Translations under genes and position numbers: made by a program | Assembly (NCBI RefSeq): GCF_900187105.1 | Contig: NZ_LT906482.1 | Span: 1,488,001 to 1,552,000 of the forward strand | Direction: 5' to 3' | Source: Eikenella corrodens | GTDB taxonomy: Bacteria > Pseudomonadota > Gammaproteobacteria > Burkholderiales > Neisseriaceae | DNA length: 64,000 bases | In this document: positions 25,576 through 33,399 of the stretch, one piece after another | How the letters are laid out: the number at the start of each line of letters is the position of its first letter | Numbering within the stretch: the stretch's first letter is position 1 | The notes under the pieces: model-generated | The model's input: only the letters and a program-made list of their open reading frames with translations | Databases searched by the model: none | Told to the model about the DNA's origin: nothing

Positions 25576-26109
25576 TTAGGGCAGTTGCGGTTTTTGAGCG
25601 GCTAGTGCGTTGTGTTCGGTGATGTCGTCGGCATCCCAGGGGTAGTTGATCCACCAATCGGGCGTAACCAGGCCGCTGAAATAGGCGATATCGGGCGGGA
25701 GGATGCCTTTTTTTGCTTTGATTTTTTCGTGCAATACAGCCACCCCCATCGAGGCAAAGTCTTCTTGTTGCAGCTGCTCGAGGCAGAATTGCAGGGTAAC
25801 GCGGCTGTCGTCCACTTCGTCCACCACCAAAACGTGTTTGCCTTTCAGGCTTTCCGGCATGGGGTCGAGCCATTGGACTTTCTGCACGGAATCACGAGTG
25901 GTGTGGCCCTGGTCGTTGCAGTAATAGGCGGTGGTGATGGCGTAGATTGGAATATTGAGGAAGCTGCGCAGTATCCGTGCGGGGATAAAACCGCCGCCGC
26001 CGATGGCGATCATCGCATCGTAGCGGGTGCCGGATGCTTGGATTTTTTGTGCCAATTGGCGGATGGCCTGATGAATTTCGTCGTAGGTATACCAAATTTT
26101 TTCCGACAT
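25576..26109 (-). CDS. Phosphoribosyltransferase of the xanthine/hypoxanthine type
   Basis: The 177-residue protein carries the PRPP-binding loop as HVLVVDEVDDSRVTLQ (about 90-105), preceded by AIGGGGFIPARILRSFL (about 35-51). The D-E-V-D-D-(S/T)-R form differs from bacterial Hpt and Gpt and resembles the yeast HPT1/XPT1 type, so a purine base is the likely substrate. The C-terminal PDWWINYPWD probably forms the base pocket. ATG 26109 is chosen; the upstream 35 residues look non-coding. It separates rpmF from plsX. Confidence 0.8.
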   Translation of the reverse strand: MSEKIWYTYDEIHQAIRQLAQKIQASGTRYDAMIAIGGGGFIPARILRSFLNIPIYAITTAYYCNDQGHTTRDSVQKVQWLDPMPESLKGKHVLVVDEVDDSRVTLQFCLEQLQQEDFASMGVAVLHEKIKAKKGILPPDIAYFSGLVTPDWWINYPWDADDITEHNALAAQKPQLP

Positions 26110-26278
26110 TTTCAATCCTTTGTTGGGTCGGCGCAGCAGGGGTTGTCGTTGTTGAGGCGTCTGCGTAACGGCAGATTGTAAACAGCTGCTGAATGGAGGG
26201 CAACTAATCGGCAAGGCTGGAACCGTTTCAGGCTGCCCGAAAACTCAGCTTGCTTTGCTGCCCTATGTTTGCAATGCA

Positions 26279-26313
26279 AAAAAGCCAGTAATTGCTAAGG
26301 GCAATCTGCTGGC
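26279..26313 (-). terminator. Rho-independent terminator of yceD-rpmF
   Basis: Read on the minus strand, GCCAGCAGATTGC pairs with GCAATTACTGGC and is followed by TTTTTTG. Confidence 0.85.
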
Positions 26314-26335
26314 TTGGAATCGGCCTATGGCTGAT

Positions 26336-26515
26336 TTACTCGTCTTTGGCCTTCACCACTTTACGGCCACGGTACATGCCGTTGGCAGAAATGTGGTGCG
26401 GGCGGTGTACTTCACCGGTGGCGCTGTCTACAGACAGAGCGGGGGCGGTCAGCGCGTCGTGGGCGCGGTGCATGCCGCGGCGGGAGGGGGATTTTTTGTT
26501 TTGTTGAACAGCCAT
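26336..26515 (-). CDS. rpmF: Large ribosomal subunit protein bL32
   Basis: This 59-residue gene is shorter than the usual open-frame cut-off. Reading the minus strand from ATG 26515 gives [20 protein letters not shown], then a middle part with [13 protein letters not shown] and the end RKVVKAKDE, a full bL32. It lacks the CxxC zinc pairs of some bL32 proteins, as in other proteobacteria. It follows yceD by 36 bases on the same strand, and a terminator comes right after. Confidence 0.96.
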   Translation of the reverse strand: MAVQQNKKSPSRRGMHRAHDALTAPALSVDSATGEVHRPHHISANGMYRGRKVVKAKDE

Positions 26516-26551
26516 GTTGCAAACTCCTGAGGATAAACCTGAATAAAATAA

Positions 26552-27055
26552 TTAACGACCACTTTTCAACGCCGCCAAAGCAGCAAACGGATTGGGGCGA
26601 TCTTGATTGACAGCATCGAGCTTATCAGAATGGCAGCTTTCGTGGCAGGGGGCATACGGCAGCGCCATCAAAATCTGCTCTTCTACCAGCGTGCCGACAT
26701 CCAACTGTGCCTCCGGCAGCATGCCTTCGAGCTCTTCTTCGGCCACCATGGCTTCATCCAGCGCTTCTTCGCTATCGAACAAAACGATATGCGCCTGTTC
26801 GTTTAAAGCAAAGGGCAGCGGCTGCATGCAGCGTTGGCAAACCAGCGACAATTGCGCTGAAACCGACAAGTCCAAATACAGGCGCTGCCGTTTGTCGCAG
26901 CCGCCCTGTAAGGCAAAAGACACCTGAGTTTGCCGTTCGGCCAAAAACTCGTGCCGGCTCACGCGCTCATCCATCTCGCTCAGCCGGATTTGGCCGGCCA
27001 GATGCTGCGCCTGTTCGGCCAGCGCTTTCGGATCAATCAAAATAGGGTCTGACAT
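26552..27055 (-). CDS. yceD: YceD (DUF177) family protein
   Basis: YceD is linked to 23S rRNA accumulation and is nearly always beside rpmF, as here. The 167 residues include the conserved LVCQRCMQPLPF (about 72-83), an acidic stretch DSEEALDEAMVAEEELEG (about 93-110), LDVGTLVEEQILMALPYAPCH, and the closing NPFAALAALK signature. Codon use is normal. It is transcribed away from the Maf-like gene at 27110. Confidence 0.92.
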   Translation of the reverse strand: MSDPILIDPKALAEQAQHLAGQIRLSEMDERVSRHEFLAERQTQVSFALQGGCDKRQRLYLDLSVSAQLSLVCQRCMQPLPFALNEQAHIVLFDSEEALDEAMVAEEELEGMLPEAQLDVGTLVEEQILMALPYAPCHESCHSDKLDAVNQDRPNPFAALAALKSGR

Positions 27056-27109
27056 AAACGTGTCATGATATAATCAGCCGCCTGAAACGTCAATATTTTA
27101 ATACGGTTT

Positions 27110-27700
27110 ATGAACACAACTCCGCCGATTGTCCTTGCTTCTTCTTCGCTGTTCCGACGGCAGCAGCTGGCCAAGCTCGGCCTGCAATTTGACACCGCCG
27201 CACCTGATTGCGATGAAACGCCGTTGCTTGGTGAGACGCCCTGCCAAACTGCCCAACGTTTGGCCGAGGCCAAAGCCCGCGCACTGGCTGTGCATTTCCC
27301 GCGGCATTTGATTATTGGAGCCGACCAAGTGGCCTGCTGCAACGGGCGGCAGTTGGGCAAGCCGATGGACGTGGCGAAAGCACAACAAATGCTGGCTGAA
27401 ACCGCTGGCCAAGAGTTGCATTTTTACAGCGCATTGTGTGTGCTCAATACGTTTTCAGGTAGCCTGCACCGCCATGTGGATACCACCGCGGTAAAGATGC
27501 GCCCGCTTACCGCGCAGCAAATCGCCCGTTATCTGGAGCGCGAACCGGATGCAGTTTATTGCGCCGGCGGCGCGAAAAGCGAAGGTTTGGGCGGGGTGCT
27601 GATTGAACGCATCGACAGCAGCGATCCCAATGCCCTCATCGGCCTGCCGATTTTCCGGCTGATTGATTTTTTGCAGGCCGAAGGGGTGGCAGTTTTGTGA
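27110..27700 (+). CDS. Maf-like nucleotide pyrophosphatase (YceF, 7-methyl-GTP type)
   Basis: The 196-residue protein has the Maf signature ASSSLFRRQQLAKLGL (about 10-25), the acidic DETP and the GADQVACCNGRQLGKP block (about 68-83). The AGGAKSEGLGGVLIERIDSSDPNALIGLP C-terminal part distinguishes the YceF subgroup, which hydrolyses m7GTP, from YhdE. An uptake sequence inside is translated as TFSGSLH (about 114-120). A DUS pair follows the gene. Confidence 0.85.
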   Translation: MNTTPPIVLASSSLFRRQQLAKLGLQFDTAAPDCDETPLLGETPCQTAQRLAEAKARALAVHFPRHLIIGADQVACCNGRQLGKPMDVAKAQQMLAETAGQELHFYSALCVLNTFSGSLHRHVDTTAVKMRPLTAQQIARYLEREPDAVYCAGGAKSEGLGGVLIERIDSSDPNALIGLPIFRLIDFLQAEGVAVL

Positions 27701-27705
27701 GCTTG

Positions 27706-27733
27706 AGGCTACCTGAAATTTCAGGTAGCCTCA
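27706..27733 (+). terminator. Tight DUS pair behind the Maf gene
   Basis: AGGCTACCTGAA (27706-27717) and TTCAGGTAGCCT (27720-27731) separated by only two bases. Confidence 0.65.
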
Positions 27734-27765
27734 TTAAAATATTTTAACGACTCAAGGAGGCAGTT

Positions 27766-28059
27766 ATGTATATCGTTTCCCTAAACTATATCAAACCATT
27801 ATCCGAGATTGAGGCTTATTTGCCCGCCCACATCGACTATCTCGACCGCCACTATGCCGCCGGCACGTTTTTGCTTTCCGGCCGCAAAGAACCGCGCACC
27901 GGCGGCGTGATTATCATGCGTGCCGATAGCCGGGCGCAGGCCGAGGCCGTGATTGCCGAAGACCCGTTTTACCAAGCCAAACTGGCCGAATACCAAATCA
28001 CCCAATTTATCCCCACCAAAACCGCCGCCGATTTGGCGGCCTATCGTGAAACGCTTTGA
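27766..28059 (+). CDS. YciI family protein
   Basis: A 97-residue ferredoxin-like-fold protein with the typical HIDYLDRHYAAGTFLLSGRKEPRTGG (about 22-47) and the acidic ending AEDPFYQAKLAEYQITQF. The conserved His and Asp that form the putative active site are H22 and D64 or nearby. AAGGAGG precedes the ATG. The physiological reaction of most YciI proteins is unknown. A second, different YciI gene lies at 59934. Confidence 0.85.
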   Translation: MYIVSLNYIKPLSEIEAYLPAHIDYLDRHYAAGTFLLSGRKEPRTGGVIIMRADSRAQAEAVIAEDPFYQAKLAEYQITQFIPTKTAADLAAYRETL

Positions 28060-28067
28060 TATGGTAC

Positions 28068-28154
28068 AGGCTACCTGAAAACGAAGCTTCAACACAGTTA
28101 AAACGAACGCAGTGAGTTTCGCCAATTTATTGCAGCCTCGCTTTCAGGTAGCCT
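28068..28154. repeat. DUS-bracketed extended repeat, copy 1
   Basis: An uptake sequence runs into ACGAAGCTTCAACACAGTT, then AAACGAACGCAGTGAGTTT, and an inverted uptake sequence closes the 87-bp unit at 28143-28154. The same core recurs at 28921-29053 (inverted), 31854 and, shortened, 47008. Confidence 0.75.
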
Positions 28155-28176
28155 TTCTTGAGCCAGCAACAAAACC

Positions 28177-28920
28177 ATGCAACCCACTTTATTCCTTATC
28201 CCCACCCCGCTAGGCAGCCCGGATACCCCCTGCCTGCTGCCGCACGAGCAAAAACTGCTGGCCGGGCTCACCGATTTCGTGGTTGAAGGCGAGAAAACCG
28301 CCCGCGCCTGCCTGCGCCATTTCGGCTTGAACGCCCCACTGCAAGAGCTGAGCCTGCGCACGTTAAACAAGCACACCGAGCCCGCCGAATTGCCCGATTT
28401 GCTGCAACCGCTGCGCCAAGGCCGCAGCATGGGTTTGCTCAGCGAAGCCGGCTGCCCTGCGGTGGCCGACCCCGGCGCGGCGCTGGTGGCGCTGGCGCAT
28501 CGCGCCGGATTTGCCGTGTGGCCGCTGGTGGGGCCGTCCAGCCTGATGCTGGCCCTGATGGCCTCCGGTGCCAACGGCCAGCAATTTGCCTTCCGCGGCT
28601 ATCTGCCTGCCGATTCTGCCGGGCGGGTAGGCTACCTGAAAACCATCGAGCAGGATTCGCAGCACCGCAACGAAAGCCAAATCTTTATCGAAACCCCGTA
28701 TCGCAACAACGCCCTGCTGGCCGATGCCGTGGCCACGCTGCAAGCCGATACCCTGCTGTGCGCCGCCAGCAACCTCACCCTGCCGGAACAGCGCATCATC
28801 AGCATGACGGCGGGTGAATGGCGCAAACAGCCGCAACTGCCCGACCTGAACAAGCAGCCGACCGTATTTGTGGTGTATGCCGCCGGCCAAACGCCTGCGC
28901 CTGCCCGCAAACGGCGGTAG
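28177..28920 (+). CDS. RsmI-like tetrapyrrole-methylase-fold methyltransferase
   Basis: The 247 residues match the SAM-dependent methylase family of RsmI: LFLIPTPLGSPDTPCLLP at the start, LLSEAGCPAVADPGAALV (about 88-105) and WPLVGPSSLMLALMASG (about 111-127), then IFIETPYRN. RsmI methylates the ribose of 16S rRNA C1402, but the starting residues differ from classical RsmI (normally LYVVATPIGNLxD). This is probably a paralogue of unknown target. It contains an uptake sequence near 28628. Confidence 0.8.
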   Translation: MQPTLFLIPTPLGSPDTPCLLPHEQKLLAGLTDFVVEGEKTARACLRHFGLNAPLQELSLRTLNKHTEPAELPDLLQPLRQGRSMGLLSEAGCPAVADPGAALVALAHRAGFAVWPLVGPSSLMLALMASGANGQQFAFRGYLPADSAGRVGYLKTIEQDSQHRNESQIFIETPYRNNALLADAVATLQADTLLCAASNLTLPEQRIISMTAGEWRKQPQLPDLNKQPTVFVVYAAGQTPAPARKRR

Positions 28921-29053
28921 AGGCTACCTGAAACCTTGGCTCGGCTGCTTTTGAACGCCTTGTTTTTGGCGAAACCCGATTTGCTCGTTTTAGCTTCGCA
29001 GAAACTCACTTCGTTTGTTTTAACGGCGTTAAGGCTTCGCTTTCAGGTAGCCT
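28921..29053. repeat. DUS-bracketed extended repeat, copy 2 (inverted)
   Basis: Read on the minus strand from 29053, the uptake sequence is followed by GCGAAGCCTTAACGCCGTT, AAACAAACGAAGTGAGTTT and CTGCGAAGC, matching copy 1 at most positions. An uptake sequence at 28921-28932 closes the unit right after the methyltransferase stop. Confidence 0.75.
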
Positions 29054-29087
29054 TTGCCATCCAATCGTATTCAATAGAAGAGGCCTT

Positions 29088-30656
29088 ATGACCCCCATCC
29101 CCGTGAGCATCACCATGCTGGTGAAAAACGCCGAGCGGCACTTGGAAGCCTGCCTGACCGCACTGGCCGCATTTGACGAAATCATCGTGCTCGACAACGG
29201 CTCCACCGACCGCACGCTCGACATTGCCCGCCGCTTCCCCAATGTGGCCGTGCACCATCACGAATTTATCGGCTTCGGCCCGATGAAAAACCTGGCCGCC
29301 GGTTTGGCGCGCAACGATTGGGTGCTCAATATCGACAGTGACGAAATCCTGCCGCCCGAGCAAGTGGAAGCAATCCGCGCGCTGGATTGGGGCGACAGCG
29401 GCAAAATCTACGCCCTGCCGCGCCTGAACCACTATCGCGGCCGCCCCATCAAAAGCTGCGGCTGGTATCCGGATTGGGTGAAACGCCTCTACCACCGCCA
29501 AACCGTGCGCTTCAACGACAACCAAGTGCATGAATCCCTAATCGAACCGGCCGGCAGCAGCGTGGTGAGGCTACCTGAAAAACATCCGCTCCTGCATTAC
29601 TCGTTCGACGGCGCCGCCGCCCTCATCAGCAAAATGCAGCACTACACCGATTTGTTTGCCGCACAGCAGCAATTCAAACGGCGAGCTTCCGTGATCAGCG
29701 CGGTGGGGCACGGCGCGGCAGCGTTTTTCAAAAACTATATTTTGAAACGCGGCATGTTCGACGGCGGCGACGGCTGGACGATTGCCTTTGCCAACGCCAG
29801 CGGCGCCTACTACAAATACATCAAGCTGCACGAGGCCAACCAGCGGCTTACCGTGTCGCTCATCATCACCACCTATAACCGCCCCGACGCACTGGAAGCC
29901 GTGTTGCGCTCGGTGCTGGCGCAGCGCGTGCTGCCGCAGGAAGTGATTGTGGCCGACGACGGCTCGCGCGACGATACCCGTGCCGTGGTCGAACGCTATC
30001 GGGCGCAGTTCCCGGTGCCGCTGTTGCACGCCTGGCAGCCCGACGACGGCTTCCGCCTGGCTGAATCGCGCAACCGCGCCTTGGCGCAGGCGGGCAGCGA
30101 CTATATCGTGATTATCGACGGCGATATGGTGCTGCATCCCGAATTTATCGCCGACCACAAACACGCTGCGAAAAAAGGCCTGTTTGTGCAGGGCAGCCGC
30201 GTGATCCTCACGCCGGAGAAAACCAACGAGCTGCTGGCCAACCCTTCAAGCTACCGCGTGCTCAAATGGTATGAAAAGGGCTTGGAAAAACGTTTTGAAA
30301 AACGCTTCTCCGCCTGCCGCCTGCCGTGGTTTTCCCAGCGCATCCTGCGCCGCGAAACCCGCGATGATTTTCACGGCATCCGCGGCTGCAATATGGCTTT
30401 CTTCCGCGAAGATGCGCTGAAAATCAATGGCTTCAACAGCGATTTTGTCGGCTGGGGGCGCGAAGACAGCGAATTTGTCGCCCGCTTTTTCAACAACGGC
30501 GGCCAACGTGCCAACCTGAAATTCGCCGCCGTGGCCTATCACCTCTACCACCCCGAAGCCGAACGCGCCGCCCTGCCGGAAAACGACCGCCTGCTGGCCG
30601 CTGCTCAGGAGCAGAAGTTGGTATGGTGCGAAAATGGAGTAGATCGGTTTTTATAG
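29088..30656 (+). CDS. Two-domain family 2 glycosyltransferase (LPS core type)
   Basis: The 522-residue protein is two GT2 domains in one chain. Domain 1 (about 1-250) begins VSITMLVKNAERHLEACL, has NIDSDEI (DxD near 83) and KSCGWYPDWVKRLYHR, resembling WaaE/LgtF glucosyltransferases of the LPS inner core. Domain 2 (about 256-522) begins VSLIITTYNRPDALEAVLRS, has VADDGSRDDT and IIDGDMVLHP, and GIRGCNMAFFREDALKINGF with GWGREDSEF near the end. The stop codon TAG lies inside the end of a Correia-like element; without it the frame would read three more codons (SAE) and then stop. Confidence 0.85.
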   Translation: MTPIPVSITMLVKNAERHLEACLTALAAFDEIIVLDNGSTDRTLDIARRFPNVAVHHHEFIGFGPMKNLAAGLARNDWVLNIDSDEILPPEQVEAIRALDWGDSGKIYALPRLNHYRGRPIKSCGWYPDWVKRLYHRQTVRFNDNQVHESLIEPAGSSVVRLPEKHPLLHYSFDGAAALISKMQHYTDLFAAQQQFKRRASVISAVGHGAAAFFKNYILKRGMFDGGDGWTIAFANASGAYYKYIKLHEANQRLTVSLIITTYNRPDALEAVLRSVLAQRVLPQEVIVADDGSRDDTRAVVERYRAQFPVPLLHAWQPDDGFRLAESRNRALAQAGSDYIVIIDGDMVLHPEFIADHKHAAKKGLFVQGSRVILTPEKTNELLANPSSYRVLKWYEKGLEKRFEKRFSACRLPWFSQRILRRETRDDFHGIRGCNMAFFREDALKINGFNSDFVGWGREDSEFVARFFNNGGQRANLKFAAVAYHLYHPEAERAALPENDRLLAAAQEQKLVWCENGVDRFL

Positions 30657-30757
30657 TGAATTAAATTTAAACCAGTACAGCGTTGGCTCGCCTTGCCGTA
30701 CTATTTGTACTGTCTGCGGCTCGCCTCCTTGTCCTGATTTAAATTTAATCCACTATA
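30652..30757. mobile_element. Correia-like element (CREE) at the 3' end of the glycosyltransferase
   Basis: A 106-bp element with inverted ends TATAGTGAATTAAATTTAAA and TTTAAATTTAATCCACTATA and the internal GCCTTGCCGTACTA and CTGTCTGCGGCTCGCC characteristic of internally deleted Correia elements. TA is duplicated at the ends. It supplies the stop codon of the preceding gene. Confidence 0.88.
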
Positions 30758-30788
30758 TCTGCAGAGTAAGCGTTGCGGATTGATAAAA

Positions 30789-30816
30789 AGGCTACCTGAA
30801 CAATCAGGTAGCCTTT
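30789..30816. terminator. DUS hairpin between glycosyltransferase and ABC permease
   Basis: AGGCTACCTGAA (30789-30800) with an inverted copy carrying one mismatch (30803-30814), T-run after it; serves the two convergent genes. Confidence 0.7.
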
Positions 30817-30836
30817 TGTTTGCTGGAAACAGGTGG

Positions 30837-31616
30837 CTAGCGGTTGCCGTCGGTATTGTATTTTTTCTCCAGGCGGGCGAAGAACCAGGCCAGTGCCATG
30901 GTAAGCATCAGGTAAACCAAGGCGATGAAGTAATATGGCTCTTCATACACATAATAGCGGCCGGCCGCGCTCTTGGCGACATAGGTGAGCTCGGCTACGG
31001 CGATGGTGGCCAAAAGCGAGCTGTCTTTAAGCAGGGTGATGAACTCGTTGCCCAATGGGCCGAGCATGCGGCGCAGGGTTTGCGGAAGGATGATGTAGCG
31101 CATGGCTTGGCCGTAGCTCAAACCGAGCGAGCGGGCAGCTTCCATTTGGCCGCGGTCGATGGATTTGATGCCGGAGCGGAACACTTCGGTGATGTAGGCG
31201 CCGGAGTTGAAGGAGAGTGCCAAGACACCAGCCACCAACGGGGCATAGTTTTGGCGCAGGTAAACAGCCAAATCGCCGCTGATCAAGAGGCCGTTTTGCT
31301 GGTGCACCAAAAGGGGAGACCACACGTTGTGCCAAATGAAAATCTGCACCAGCATCGGTGTGCCGCGGAATAGAGTAACGTAGAGGCGCGAGCATTGTTG
31401 CAGCAGCCACAACAGGCCTTTGGTAACAATGTTGCCTTTTTCGATTCGAATCACGCGGATCAGGGCATTGCACAAACCCAGAATCATGCCGAAAAAGGTG
31501 GCGGCAGCGGCGATGCCGATGGTGGCCAGCACGCCGAAGAAGAACATTTGGCGATATTCGTAGATAATCGGAAAATGTTGGGAAAACAGTTGAATAAGGC
31601 CGGTTTCGCTGCTCAT
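30837..31616 (-). CDS. Polar amino acid ABC transporter permease (HisM/ArtM type)
   Basis: The 259-residue protein has about five membrane helices, the EAA loop as EAARSLGLSYGQAMRYIILPQTLRR (about 163-187), and YVTLFRGTPMLVQIFI (about 79-94), the classical family opening. It would form the channel of a cationic or polar amino acid importer. No ATPase or binding-protein gene lies beside it in the window, so its partners must be elsewhere. The gene is flanked by two Correia-like elements in the same orientation. Confidence 0.88.
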   Translation of the reverse strand: MSSETGLIQLFSQHFPIIYEYRQMFFFGVLATIGIAAAATFFGMILGLCNALIRVIRIEKGNIVTKGLLWLLQQCSRLYVTLFRGTPMLVQIFIWHNVWSPLLVHQQNGLLISGDLAVYLRQNYAPLVAGVLALSFNSGAYITEVFRSGIKSIDRGQMEAARSLGLSYGQAMRYIILPQTLRRMLGPLGNEFITLLKDSSLLATIAVAELTYVAKSAAGRYYVYEEPYYFIALVYLMLTMALAWFFARLEKKYNTDGNR

Positions 31617-31746
31617 AGAAATCTTAGCTCAGTTGCAGAATTGTTTACGGATTTTGACGAAATAAGGGGCGGATTGTACAAGAAAACGGCGGGCTTGTCA
31701 GTTGGCGGTAAGTGGCCGGAAAGGGGATGGTTGGCGGCAAAATGAA

Positions 31747-31852
31747 TATAGTGGATTAAAATAAGAATGCTACGGCGTTGGCTCGCCTTGCCGTATTGCT
31801 CATACTGTCTGCGGCTCGCCGCCTTGTCCCATTCTTATTTTAATCCACTATA
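31747..31852. mobile_element. Correia-like element (CREE), AAGAATG end type
   Basis: A 106-bp element with ends TATAGTGGATTAAAATAAGA and TCTTATTTTAATCCACTATA. The core GGCGTTGGCTCGCCTTGCCG matches the copy at 30652, but the subterminal part differs (AATAAGAATGCT). It has the same orientation as that copy. Confidence 0.88.
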
Positions 31853-31853
31853 A

Positions 31854-31963
31854 AGGCTACCTGAAAACGAAGCTTCAACGCAGTTCAAACGAACGAAGCG
31901 GGTTTGTTAAATCCCGGCTTCTTTGGGCTTCATTTTTAGGTAGCCTCTGCTTTCAGGTAGCCT
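31854..31963. repeat. DUS-bracketed extended repeat, copy 3
   Basis: The uptake sequence at 31854-31865 runs into ACGAAGCTTCAACGCAGTTC and AAACGAACGAAGCGGGTTT, the same core as at 28068. It ends in a mutated inverted uptake sequence and then a complete one at 31952-31963, just behind pyrF and directly after a CREE. Confidence 0.75.
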
Positions 31964-31979
31964 GATTGCGATTAGCTGT

Positions 31980-32717
31980 TTAGTCGGCAGGGTTGGCCAG
32001 GCGGTTGATTTCGGCCAGCACGGCGGCGGGGTCGGGCGCTTGGGTGATGGGTCGGCCCATCACGAGATAGCTGCTGCCGGCCTCGAGGGCTTGGGTGGGG
32101 GTCATGATGCGGCGCTGGTCGTCTTGGTTGCCGCCTGGGTTGGGGCGGATGCCGGGCGTAACCAGCACAAATTCGCTGCCGCGCTGCCGGCGCAGGGTGG
32201 CGGCTTCGTGCGGGGAGCAGACCACGCCGTCGAGGCCGGATTGCTGCGCCAGGGCGGCCCAGCGGGATGCCCAATCGGCAATGGGGGCATTGAGGCCGAG
32301 TTCGTTGAGGTCGGCCTGTTCCATGCTGGTGAGCACAGTTACGCCGATGAGCAGGGGGCGTTGGCGGTGGTTGGCCACGGCTTCGGCGGCGGCTTCCATC
32401 ATGCGGCGGCCGCCGGCGGTGTGCATATCCACCATCCACACGCCCATGTCGGCGGCCACGCGGCAGGCGGCGGCCACGGTGTTGGGGATGTCGTGGTATT
32501 TGAGGTCGAGGAAGAGTTGGAAGCCTTGGTTGATTAGGGCTTCGGCCAGACGCCGGCCGGTGGCGGTAAACAGCTCTTTACCGATTTTGAGGCGGCACAA
32601 ATCGGGGCTTAAGCGGCGCACGAAGGCGAGGGTGTCGGCTTCGTTGGCAAAGTCGAGGGCGACGATAACGGGGGTGCGGCGGGCGGGCGGAGCGGAGTCG
32701 AGGATAAGGGGATTCAT
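31980..32717 (-). CDS. pyrF: Orotidine 5'-phosphate decarboxylase
   Basis: PyrF makes UMP, the last step of pyrimidine synthesis. The 245-residue barrel has [17 protein letters not shown] (about 17-33), the catalytic [13 protein letters not shown] (about 69-81, with Asp and Lys of the charged network) and [19 protein letters not shown] (about 184-202). Length and motifs are normal for the short bacterial type. A DUS pair separates it from the gene upstream. Confidence 0.96.
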   Translation of the reverse strand: MNPLILDSAPPARRTPVIVALDFANEADTLAFVRRLSPDLCRLKIGKELFTATGRRLAEALINQGFQLFLDLKYHDIPNTVAAACRVAADMGVWMVDMHTAGGRRMMEAAAEAVANHRQRPLLIGVTVLTSMEQADLNELGLNAPIADWASRWAALAQQSGLDGVVCSPHEAATLRRQRGSEFVLVTPGIRPNPGGNQDDQRRIMTPTQALEAGSSYLVMGRPITQAPDPAAVLAEINRLANPAD

Positions 32718-32750
32718 AGAAATAGGAGCGGATGGGGTTGAAATAGAAAA

Positions 32751-32800
32751 AGGCTACCTGAAAGCCGTGTTGCTAAGAAATAGGTTTCAGGTAGCCTTTA
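32751..32800 (-). terminator. DUS pair between the DMP19-like gene and pyrF
   Basis: AGGCTACCTGAA (32751-32762) and TTCAGGTAGCCT (32786-32797) form a stem with a 23-base loop. Confidence 0.6.
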
Positions 32801-32803
32801 AAA

Positions 32804-33313
32804 TTAAGCATCAAGCGGGGGCATGGGGCTGCCGCTTTCTCCAGCTGCGGCAGTGAGCTCGGCGAATTCTACTGGGTGGCGGCGGATATAGGGGCAGACG
32901 GTGCAGAAGTCGTCTTCCGATACCAGGCAGTAGTCGGCATCGAGCTCGTCGAACTGGGGGAATTGCGCGCGCAACTCTTCAATGCTGCTGCCATTTTGGG
33001 CGGCGGCTTGGATGGCGGCACCGTGCTGTTGGTAAAGGGCACGGGCGCGGTCGATGATGTTGGGAGTATCGCAAACGCCCCATTGGCGCAGGTATTCAGC
33101 GGTTTCGTGGGAGAGGGCATGTTCGCCCCGGCCATCGGCAATCAGCAGCACGAAGCCGTCGTCTTCCATCAGAAGGTCGAGGCTGAGGTAGGCGAGTAGG
33201 GCGCGTTGGGCACCGCTGTAACGTTCGATAAAACGGTCGCTGTGGCGGATGCGGTGTGTCCACACGTGGAGCATGCGGTACATTTGGTTGATGGTCATCA
33301 TATTATTGGACAT
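32804..33313 (-). CDS. DMP19/DUF4375-like protein
   Basis: The 169-residue acidic protein shows the DUF4375 pattern: RALLAYLSLDLLMEDDGFVLLIADGRGEHA (about 37-66) and a second-helix region WGVCDTPNIIDRARALYQQHG. DMP19 of Neisseria is a DNA-mimic protein that sequesters a transcription factor, and this acidic homologue might act alike, but the resemblance is at family level only. It follows lapB on the same strand after a short leader filled with imperfect tandem repeats. Confidence 0.6.
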   Translation of the reverse strand: MSNNMMTINQMYRMLHVWTHRIRHSDRFIERYSGAQRALLAYLSLDLLMEDDGFVLLIADGRGEHALSHETAEYLRQWGVCDTPNIIDRARALYQQHGAAIQAAAQNGSSIEELRAQFPQFDELDADYCLVSEDDFCTVCPYIRRHPVEFAELTAAAGESGSPMPPLDA

Positions 33314-33328
33314 TTTATTTCTCCTTTA

Positions 33329-33399
33329 GAACTAAACTACGATGGAACTAAACTACGGTACTACGGTGAAACTAAATTTCGGTGAAGCTAAACTTCAAT
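33329..33399. repeat. Imperfect 16-bp tandem repeats spanning the lapB stop
   Basis: Four consecutive units, GAACTAAACTACGATG, GAACTAAACTACGGT (plus an extra ACTACGGT), GAAACTAAATTTCGGT and GAAGCTAAACTTCAAT. The stop codon of lapB lies inside the last unit, and the array fills the leader of the DMP19-like gene. Confidence 0.75.
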
